Positions 19,471 to 26,367 of a DNA stretch of 64,000 bases are shown piece after piece (position 1 is the first letter of the stretch; every line of letters begins with the position of its first letter). The stretch comes from Streptomyces sp. GKU 895 (GTDB taxonomy: Bacteria; Actinomycetota; Actinomycetes; Streptomycetales; Streptomycetaceae). The position numbers were made by a program, and so were the translations under genes. The stretch is from NCBI GenBank assembly GCA_002027195.1, contig MWJO01000015.1, positions 44,131 through 108,130 on the forward strand, written 5' to 3'. The notes under the pieces are model-generated. The model saw nothing but the letters and a program-made list of their open reading frames with translations. It ran no database searches and was not told the origin of the DNA.

Positions 19471-20852
19471 CCACCGAGTTCGACCTCGGCAGACTCCTCG
19501 CCGAACGCGGAGCCGAGCGCTACGAGCTGCACACCAAGTACCTCAACCACCAGCTCCCGCGCATGCTGCACACCATCGGCTTCGACAAGGTCTACGAGCG
19601 GGCCGAGGGCGCCTACTTCTGGGACGCCGACGGCAACGACTACCTGGACATGCTCGCCGGGTTCGGGGTGATGGGCCTGGGGCGTCATCACCCCGTCGTC
19701 CGCAAGGCGCTGCACGACGTCCTCGACGCCGGCCTCGCCGACCTCACCCGCTTCGACTGCCAGCCGCTGCCCGGGCTGCTGGCGGAGAAGCTGCTCGCGC
19801 ACAGCCCGCATCTGGACCGGGTCTTCTTCGGCAACAGCGGCACCGAAGCGGTCGAGACGGCATTGAAGTTCGCCCGCCGCGCCACCGGCAAGCCCCACGT
19901 CCTGTACTGCGACCACGCCTTCCACGGCCTGACCACCGGCTCGCTGTCGGTCAACGGCGAGGACGGCTTCAAGGACGGCTTCGCCCCGCTGCTGCCCGAC
20001 ACTGCCGTACCCCTCGGTGATCTCGACGCCCTGGCAAGGGAGTTGAAGAAGGGCGACGTCGCCGCCCTGATCGTCGAACCGATCCAGGGCAAGGGCGTCC
20101 ACGAGGCGCCGCCCGGCTATCTGCGCGCCGCGCAGGAGCTGCTGCACAAACACAAGGCGCTGCTCATCGCGGACGAGGTGCAGACCGGGCTCGGGCGCAC
20201 CGGCGACTTCTACGCCTACCAGCATGAGGACGGCGTCGAACCCGACCTGGTGTGCGTGGCGAAGGCGCTGTCCGGCGGGTATGTGCCCGTGGGCGCCACG
20301 CTCGGCAAGGACTGGATCTTCAAGAAGGTCTACTCGTCGATCGACCGCGTCCTGGTCCACTCGGCGAGCTTCGGGTCCAACGCGCAGGCCATGGCGGCCG
20401 GCCTCGCGGTGCTGTCCGTCATGGAGAACGAGCAGATCGTCGCCAACGCCCGGGCGACGGGCGAACTGCTGAAGTCCCGGCTCGGGGCGCTCGTCGACAA
20501 GTACGAACTGCTCGCCGACGTGCGCGGCCGGGGCCTGATGGTCGGCATCGAGTTCGGGCGGCCCAAGTCGCTGGCGCTGCGCAGCCGTTGGGCGATGCTC
20601 CAGGCCGCGCGCAAGGGGCTGTTCGCCCAGATGGTCGTCGTACCGCTGCTCCAGCGGCACCGGATCCTGACGCAGGTGTCCGGCGATCACCTGGAGGTGA
20701 TCAAGCTGATTCCGCCGCTGACGGTGGGGGAACGGGAGGTGGACCGCTTCGTCGACGCCTTCACGGAGATCATGGACGACGCGCACGGCGGGGGCGGGCT
20801 GATGTGGGACTTCGGCAAGACGCTCGTGAAGCAGGCGGTGGCCAACAGGTAG
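19467..20852 (+). CDS. hpnO: Hopanoid aminotransferase HpnO (class III)
   Basis: A 461-aa PLP-dependent class III aminotransferase, ATG 19467 overlapping the dxs stop. The cofactor-binding sequence [14 protein letters not shown], the acidic [14 protein letters not shown] and the lysine segment [14 protein letters not shown] are present. In hopanoid clusters this family aminates the side chain to give aminobacteriohopanetriol. It is last in the operon. The intergenic region after it carries paired palindromes next to the regulator gene. Confidence 0.9.
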   Translation: MTTEFDLGRLLAERGAERYELHTKYLNHQLPRMLHTIGFDKVYERAEGAYFWDADGNDYLDMLAGFGVMGLGRHHPVVRKALHDVLDAGLADLTRFDCQPLPGLLAEKLLAHSPHLDRVFFGNSGTEAVETALKFARRATGKPHVLYCDHAFHGLTTGSLSVNGEDGFKDGFAPLLPDTAVPLGDLDALARELKKGDVAALIVEPIQGKGVHEAPPGYLRAAQELLHKHKALLIADEVQTGLGRTGDFYAYQHEDGVEPDLVCVAKALSGGYVPVGATLGKDWIFKKVYSSIDRVLVHSASFGSNAQAMAAGLAVLSVMENEQIVANARATGELLKSRLGALVDKYELLADVRGRGLMVGIEFGRPKSLALRSRWAMLQAARKGLFAQMVVVPLLQRHRILTQVSGDHLEVIKLIPPLTVGEREVDRFVDAFTEIMDDAHGGGGLMWDFGKTLVKQAVANR

Positions 20853-20863
20853 CCGTCCGCCCA

Positions 20864-20912
20864 GGAGGCTTTTGCCTCTGAGGCAAGAAATTTGCCGCAG
20901 AGGCAAGCCTCC
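20864..20912. promoter_or_regulatory. Paired palindromic operators before the XRE/cupin gene
   Basis: A perfect 7-1-7 palindrome TTGCCTCTGAGGCAA (20872-20886) and a near copy TTGCCGCAGAGGCAA (20892-20906) have centres 20 bases apart, two helical turns. Outer arms GGAGGCTT and AAGCCTCC enclose both, so the same DNA could also fold as a terminator for the hopanoid operon. The location directly before a helix-turn-helix gene suggests autoregulation. Confidence 0.6.
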
Positions 20913-20927
20913 GGCTGAATGGAGAGC

Positions 20928-21560
20928 ATGAGCTCTCCGGAATCCGAGCCGGGCCCGGCCGACTCCCCGCCCGCCGACGCCCTGCCCGCCGTCGCGCCGC
21001 AGCTGCGGGCGCTGCGCCGCCGCGCCTCCCTGACGCTGGAGGCCGCCGCCCGCAGCGCCGGCCTCTCGCCCGCGCACCTCTCCAGGCTGGAGACCGGGCA
21101 GCGCCAGCCCTCGCTGCCGATGCTGCTCGCGCTCGCCCGTGTCTACGGTACGACGGTCTCCGAACTGCTCGGCGAGACGGTCACCGAACGGGACGCCGTG
21201 GTGCGCGCCGCCGAGATGGAACCGACCGCCGCCGGAGGCTGGACCTACTGGCAGGCCGGGGCGGCCGGACGCGGCATGCAGGCCCTGCGGGTGCAGGTGC
21301 CGTACGGCTCACAGGGCGACATCGTGCGCGTCCATCCCGGCGAGGAGTGGCTGTACGTGCTGCGCGGCCGGCTCCGGCTGCGCCTCGGGGACACCACGCA
21401 CCGGCTCGGCCCCGGCGACAGCGCACACTTCGACTCGCTCACCCCGCACCGCATCGCGGCCCAGGACCCCGACGGGACCGAGCTGCTCTTCGTCCACACC
21501 CTGCTGCAGAGCCCCACGGCCACCCTGTGCCTGGGCCCGACCCCTGGAGAGACGCCATGA
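20928..21560 (+). CDS. XRE-family regulator with C-terminal cupin
   Basis: About 210 aa. An N-terminal helix-turn-helix (LRRRASLTLEAAARSAGLS, then LSRLETGQRQPSLP) is followed by a cupin sensor domain with HPGEEWLYVLRGRLRLRLG and GPGDSAHFDSLTPH. ATG 20928 is chosen. ATG 20919 is equally open and would add three residues. It probably binds the palindromes just upstream and may control its own operon and possibly the hopanoid genes or the small membrane partner. The stop overlaps the next start (ATGA). The ligand is unknown. Confidence 0.85.
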   Translation: MSSPESEPGPADSPPADALPAVAPQLRALRRRASLTLEAAARSAGLSPAHLSRLETGQRQPSLPMLLALARVYGTTVSELLGETVTERDAVVRAAEMEPTAAGGWTYWQAGAAGRGMQALRVQVPYGSQGDIVRVHPGEEWLYVLRGRLRLRLGDTTHRLGPGDSAHFDSLTPHRIAAQDPDGTELLFVHTLLQSPTATLCLGPTPGETP

Positions 21561-21679
21561 CCGACATGGAGGAGAAGTTCCCGCGAGCCCTGTGGGTGCG
21601 GCTGATCATCTACATCGCGGTCGGCCATGTGTTCGCGGCCTTCATCTACCTGCTCTTCGAGGTGGGCGCCGGGCAGTAA
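21557..21679 (+). CDS. DUF6126-like 40-aa membrane peptide
   Basis: ATG 21557 overlaps the regulator stop. The product is 40 residues with a short charged N-terminus (MTDMEEKFPRALWVR) and one predicted transmembrane helix (LIIYIAVGHVFAAFIYLLF). From memory it matches DUF6126 proteins, which are commonly encoded directly after XRE/cupin regulators in Streptomyces. The regulator-membrane peptide pairing suggests a function linked to that regulator, for example signalling membrane state, but none is established. Confidence 0.75.
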   Translation: MTDMEEKFPRALWVRLIIYIAVGHVFAAFIYLLFEVGAGQ

Positions 21680-21696
21680 GGCCGTGCAGTGAACCG

Positions 21697-22494
21697 TCAG
21701 TCGAGCAGGCGCTCGCGCAGCCGCTCCCGGATCTCCGGCGTGATGCCGAGCCCCTGCTCCAGATAGGCGTCGACCCCGCCCCAGGTCTCCTCGATGGTCT
21801 CGAAGGCGGCCTCCAGATACTCCGCGCGCGCGTCGAAGAGCGGCGCGAGCAGCTCCATGACCTCGGGGGAGTAGGCGGCGGCCGAGCTGCTGCTGCGCTT
21901 CACCTTGTAGCGGCGGTGCTTGGCGTTGGACTCCAGGTAGTCGGCGACGATCGCCTCCCGCTCCACCCCGAGCGCCAGCAGCGTCACCGCTATCGACAGA
22001 CCCGCGCGGTCCTTGCCCGCCGCGCAGTGCATCAGCACGGGGACGCTGTCCTCGGCGAGGGAGTGCAGCACGCGCGCGTGCTCGGCGGTGCGCTCCTTCA
22101 CGATCTTCCGGTACGAGGCGATCATCCGGTTCGCCGCCTTGTTGTCGCCGAGGATCTCGCGCAGCTGCTCGATCTCGCCGTCCCGGACCATCTTCCAGAA
22201 CTCCGCGCCGTCCGCCGGGTCGCTCAGCGGCAGGTTCACATTGCGCACCCCCGGCAGCTCGACGTCCGGGCCCTCCAGCTTCTGGTCCGAGGCGTTGCGG
22301 AAGTCGAAGATCGTGTGCAGCCCCAGGGAGTCCAGGAACGCGGCGTCCTCGTCGGTGGCGTGCGCGAGATGGCCGCTGCGGAACAGCACTCCGTACCGCA
22401 CCCGCCGGCCGTCCTCGGTCGGCAGACCGCCCACGTCACGGAAGTTGCGCACTCCGGCCAGCTCGGGCTCGGTCGACGGGATCTGCTGCGTCAC
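21697..22494 (-). CDS. Tyrosine/serine protein phosphatase (DSP-like)
   Basis: A 265-aa phosphatase. GTG 22494 is preceded by GGGAGGAG, a strong ribosome site. The N-terminal NFRDVGGLPT and the catalytic loop HCAAGKDRAG (CX5R) define the family sometimes called tyrosine-protein phosphatase/IphP-like. The start of the family motif fits the chosen start and removes a long spurious upstream extension. It is convergent with the membrane-peptide gene and divergent from the alpha-galactosidase. Physiological substrates are unknown; such enzymes often hydrolyse phosphotyrosine or phosphoinositides. Confidence 0.88.
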   Translation of the reverse strand: MTQQIPSTEPELAGVRNFRDVGGLPTEDGRRVRYGVLFRSGHLAHATDEDAAFLDSLGLHTIFDFRNASDQKLEGPDVELPGVRNVNLPLSDPADGAEFWKMVRDGEIEQLREILGDNKAANRMIASYRKIVKERTAEHARVLHSLAEDSVPVLMHCAAGKDRAGLSIAVTLLALGVEREAIVADYLESNAKHRRYKVKRSSSSAAAYSPEVMELLAPLFDARAEYLEAAFETIEETWGGVDAYLEQGLGITPEIRERLRERLLD

Positions 22495-22674
22495 GGGGGC
22501 TCCTCCCAGCCGGCCCCGTCGCCGCGGCTCGTCGACGGGCACGCTCCTGACGATACGACATAGGTTCCTGGGGCAATGAGTTGTCCACAGGCGTTTGCAT
22601 CCGGGCACCTCAGGCCTCGATGATGTTGACACTTGAGTGCCACTGTTCGCCCCTGTTCGTATCTGTGAGGTTCC

Positions 22675-24755
22675 ATGCTGGAGATCGCCCCCAACGGCCG
22701 CACCTGGCTCCTGACCGGGCCCGCCAGCAGCTACGCCGTCCACCTCACCGAGGGCGACGAGCTGCTGCATCTGCACTGGGGCCCCACCATCGCGCTTGCG
22801 GACGCCGAGGCGCTCGCGGTCCGTCCGCTGCCCGACTACTGGCCCTTCGAGTCCCCGCTCGACGGGCGCGAGGAGTACCCGGTCGAGGGCGGCCCCCGCT
22901 TCGTCCGCCCCGCCCTGTCGGTGCGCACCGGCGAGCGCCGCGGCACCGAGTGGAGCTTCGAGACGTACGAGACCGACACGGACACGGACGAGCTGCGGCT
23001 GCGGTTCCGGGACGGCGGGCTCGTCGTCACGCTGCACTACCGGATGTGCGGCGACGTGGTGGAACGCTGGACCACCCTGGAGAACCAGGGCGACGACGCC
23101 CTGGAGCTGCTGCGCGCCGACTCCGCCACCTGGACGCTGCCCGACCGCGAGGACTGGCGGCTCTCCCAGCTGCACGGCCGCTGGGCCGCCGAGTCCCGGC
23201 TCGTGCGTGCCCCCCTCACCTACGGTGAGAAGGTCATCGGCAGCCGCCGCGGCCACACCGGCCACCAGCACCTGCCCTGGGTCGCCCTGGACACCGACGC
23301 CGGCGAGGAGCGCGGCGAGGTCTACGCCTGCGCGCTCGGCTGGTCGGGCTCCTGGCGGATCGCGGTGGCCCAGCTCCCCGGACGCGCGCGTGCAGATCAC
23401 GGCGGTGCCGGGTACGACGAGTCGGGGCTGCTGAGCCTGGCGGCGGGGGAGGCGTTCACCACCCCCGTCTTCGCCGGGCTGTGGAGCGACGGCGGTTTCG
23501 GCGGCGCCAGCCGCGCGTGGCACGCCTACCAGCGGACGTACGTCATCCCGGACGCCGAGCAGGACCGGCCGGTGCTGTTCAACTCCTGGGAGGCCACCCA
23601 GTTCGACATCTCCGAGGAGCAGCAGGGGAACTCGCGCGGCGAGCCGCGGCCATCGGGGTCGAGCTCTTCGTCGTCGACGACGGCTGGTTCGGCGCCCGCA
23701 CCAGCGACCGCGCCGGACTCGGCGACTGGACGGTCAACCGGGACCGCTTCCCGGGCGGCCTGAAGCCCCTCGCCGACTATGTGCACGCGCTCGGCATGCA
23801 GTTCGGCATCTGGGTCGAGCCCGAGATGGTCAACCCCGACAGCGACCTGTACCGGGCACACCCCGACTGGGTGCAGTTCCAGCCGGGACGAAAGCGGACG
23901 GAACTGCGCAATCAGCTCGTGCTCAACCTCGCGCGCGAGGACGTCCAGGAGTACCTCTGGGGGCAGCTCGACGCCCTGCTGTCCAGCGCCCCGATCGACT
24001 ACGTGAAGTGGGACTTCAACCGCTGCTTCACCGACGCGGGCTGGCCCGGCGAGGCCTATCCGCAGCGGCTCTGGGTCGACCATGTGCAGGCCTTCTACGC
24101 CCTGTTGGACCGGCTGCGGGCCGCCCACCCCGGCGTCGCCTTCGAGTCCTGCTCGGGCGGCGGCGGCCGGATCGACCTCGGCGTGCTGAGCCGCACGGAC
24201 CAGGTGTGGACCTCCGACAACACCGACCCGCTCGACCGGCTCGCCATCCAGCACGGCTTCAGCCAGATCCACCCCGCGCGCGTGATGGCCGCCTGGGTCA
24301 CCGACAGCCCCAACACCCAGCTCAACGGGCGGGTCAGTTCGCTGCGCTTCCGCTTCGTCAGCGCCATGGCCGGAGTGCTCGGGGTGGGCGGGGACCTCAC
24401 GGAGTGGACCGAGGATGAGCTCGCCGAGGCCCGCGAGTGGGTGGAGCTCTACAAGGACATCCGGCCGCTCGTGCAGCGTGGCGACCAGTACCGGCTGCGG
24501 GCGCCGCAGGGCGACGGACTGAGCGCCGTGCAGTACGTCCTCGGGGACGAGACCGTCGTCCTGGCCTGGCTCCAGTCGCAGCGGTACGGCGAACCCGTTC
24601 CGGCGCTGCGTCTGCGTGGCCTCGACCCCACGGCCTCGTATGAATGCCGCGAAACGGGCGAAATTCACAGAGGTGCCGTATTGCAGCATCACGGGCTACG
24701 GGTGGGATTGCGGGGCGATCTGGATGCGGCAGTTCTGCGACTGCGTCGCATCTGA
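22675..24755 (+). CDS. GH36 alpha-galactosidase (frameshifted)
   Basis: ATG 22675 starts a protein of about 693 aa. The beta-sandwich N-domain is in one frame. Loss of a G near 23627 (AGGGGAAC) moves the catalytic domain into another frame. That frame contains FVVDDGWFG, WVEPEMVNPDSDLY, the nucleophile in DYVKWDFNR, ESCSGGGGRID and the acid/base in SDNTDPLD. Upstream, about 23385-23412, the frame slips for nine codons and recovers, an apparent insertion plus deletion in G runs. No signal peptide is evident, so it probably acts in the cytosol on imported alpha-galactosides. The gap before it contains TTGACA at 22626, a possible -35. Confidence 0.88.
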
Positions 24756-24899
24756 ACTTTCTGTCCGAATTGACGGCTTGCGTAGCCTTCATTCCAACTC
24801 GCTCTGGAATCGGGGAAGCTGTGAAAACGGCACGTGAGCAGCGTCATATCGGTGACCCTGAGTCGTCCGTCATGTTCACGTAATTCGCCGTCAAAAACT

Positions 24900-24982
24900 G
24901 GGTGATTGCGTTCCGGGAAGGCCGCCACAACACGGAGGGTGACCGTGAATTTCGCGGCGGATCAAGAGGAACGCAATCACCC
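24900..24982. repeat. 15-bp perfect inverted repeat in the M23 gene leader
   Basis: GGGTGATTGCGTTCC (24900-24914) is repeated exactly as GGAACGCAATCACCC at 24968-24982, with 53 bases between. The interior has a further GCCGCC / GGCGG pairing. Together these could fold into a long multi-stem hairpin about 70 bases before the riboswitch. It could terminate upstream transcription, be a protein-binding site, or be an extra regulatory RNA fold. Confidence 0.6.
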
Positions 24983-25049
24983 TGGAACCTCTTACTTGTC
25001 CCTTTGCGTCTTCCTCGCTTACGTTCGCCACCAATCCGGACGGACGCCC

Positions 25050-25222
25050 AATCCTGCCGCCGACCGGAATCCGCACAACTCACCCGTGAACGGCAGGAGC
25101 GGGGGACCCACAGGTACAACCGCCTGGACCGGTCTTCCGGAACAGGCTTGGGGTTAAGTCGCACCTCGGTGCGTCCGGACATCTCCAGTCCGCACCCGAC
25201 AGCTCACCTCGCAGGCGCCGGA
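25050..25222 (+). promoter_or_regulatory. c-di-AMP (ydaO/yuaA) riboswitch
   Basis: The leader of the endopeptidase gene contains the conserved blocks of the ydaO class in order: CCGCACAACTCACCCGTGAA, then GAGCGGGGGACCCACAGGT, then CTTGGGGTTAAG, and finally CCCGACAGCTCACCTCGCAG. CCTGC near 25053 can pair with GCAGG at 25211 as the closing stem. In streptomycetes this riboswitch sits before resuscitation-promoting factors and cell-wall hydrolases, where c-di-AMP binding turns expression off. The element ends about 12 bases before the start codon. Confidence 0.9.
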
Positions 25223-25234
25223 GAGGAATTCCCC

Positions 25235-26155
25235 ATGCCCGCGAAGGGTAAGCACCGCCGCCCCAAGTCCCAGCGGCTCACCCGCTCGATCGCCGTCGCC
25301 GGAACCGGTGGCGCCGCACTCGCCCTGCCTCTGATGGGGGCAGCCGGCGCCCACGCGGCCACCGGCCAGTCCGTTTCTGAAAAGGCGGTCCAGTCCGTTC
25401 CGGTCGCCGCGAAGACGGCCACCGAGAAGGCCACGCAGAAGAAGGGCGCCGCGAACACCGCGACCGTGCGCACCTATTCGGTGAGGGCCGGCGACTACCT
25501 CTCGAAGATCGCCGACGAGCAGCACGTCACCGGCGGCTGGAAGAAGCTGTACTCGGACAACCGTGAGGCCGTCGGTTCCGACCCCTCGCTCATCCATCCC
25601 GGCCTGAAGCTCACGCTGGGCAAGAAGGCGGCGGCGAGGACCGAGAAGCCGGCGAGCGCGGACAGGTCGACGAGCTCCGAGAAGTCCTCGTCCTCCTCGG
25701 ACACGACGACCGCCACCCGGAGCGGCGAGTCGGCCGGCAGTTCCAGTGGCTTCACCCTGCCCGTCTCCGGCGCCACCGTCGGCACGGGCTACCACGTGGC
25801 CGGCAGCATGTGGTCCAGCGGCTATCACACGGGCGTCGACTTCGTCGTCCCGACCGGTACCCCGCTCAAGGCCGTGGGCGCGGGCACCGTCGTCTCCGCC
25901 GGCTGGGGCGGCGCGTACGGCAACCAGGTCGTCATCAAGCTGGCCGACGGCTACTACGCGCAGTACGCCCACCTGTCCTCGCTGTCGGTCTCGTCCGGCC
26001 AGACCGTCACCGAGGGCCAGCAGGTCGGCCTCTCCGGTGCCACCGGCAACGTGACCGGTCCGCACCTCCACTTCGAGATCCGGACGACGCCGGACTACGG
26101 CTCGGACGTGGACCCGGTCGCGTACCTCCGCTCGAAGGGCGTCGCCGTCGGCTGA
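25235..26155 (+). CDS. Secreted LysM-M23 peptidoglycan endopeptidase
   Basis: A 306-aa secreted protein, ATG 25235 after GGAGAGG. A signal peptide of about 45 residues ends at AHAA. A LysM domain (YSVRAGDYLSKIADEQ to GLKLTLG, about residues 80-130) binds peptidoglycan. A Ser/Thr-rich linker follows. The M23 LytM domain has zinc ligands in SGYHTGVDF and the HLHFEIR motif. It cleaves peptidoglycan cross-bridges during growth, germination or remodelling. Expression should be controlled by the c-di-AMP riboswitch upstream. An inverted-repeat terminator follows the gene. Confidence 0.93.
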   Translation: MPAKGKHRRPKSQRLTRSIAVAGTGGAALALPLMGAAGAHAATGQSVSEKAVQSVPVAAKTATEKATQKKGAANTATVRTYSVRAGDYLSKIADEQHVTGGWKKLYSDNREAVGSDPSLIHPGLKLTLGKKAAARTEKPASADRSTSSEKSSSSSDTTTATRSGESAGSSSGFTLPVSGATVGTGYHVAGSMWSSGYHTGVDFVVPTGTPLKAVGAGTVVSAGWGGAYGNQVVIKLADGYYAQYAHLSSLSVSSGQTVTEGQQVGLSGATGNVTGPHLHFEIRTTPDYGSDVDPVAYLRSKGVAVG

Positions 26156-26170
26156 CGCTCCCCCGATGCC

Positions 26171-26210
26171 ACCGAAGGCCGGATCCCGATCCCCGGGTCC
26201 GGCCTTCGGT
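26171..26210 (+). terminator. Terminator after the M23 endopeptidase
   Basis: ACCGAAGGCCGGATCC pairs with GGGTCCGGCCTTCGGT (16 bp, one G-T pair) around an eight-base loop, ending 16 bases after the stop of the endopeptidase gene. A short TGTGGGGTCTTG tail follows. Confidence 0.8.
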
Positions 26211-26315
26211 GTGGGGTCTTGCCGTTTCATGATCGGTTCATTGCGGTCTTGTGGCGCGGCTGCCCGAACCGTCGACAGGGAGGGGAGGCTGGGACCACAG
26301 TGATCTCCGAAGCGA

Positions 26316-26329
26316 TGCAAGCGCTTTCT
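26316..26329. promoter_or_regulatory. LacI-type operator candidate before the pectin genes
   Basis: TGCAAGCGCTTTCT, centred on AAGCGCTT, is the half-palindrome shape bound by many LacI-family sugar repressors. It lies 39 bases upstream of the lyase start, a position suited to repression of the operon. Confidence 0.45.
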
Positions 26330-26367
26330 GCCCGTCATGGCATCCGCACCCGCATCCGGAGGTCCCC

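Noticed and set aside
24906..25157. 83-codon plus-strand ORF before the M23 gene
   Set aside because: It lies inside the leader inverted repeat and riboswitch, and its open frame is explained by RNA structure rather than coding.
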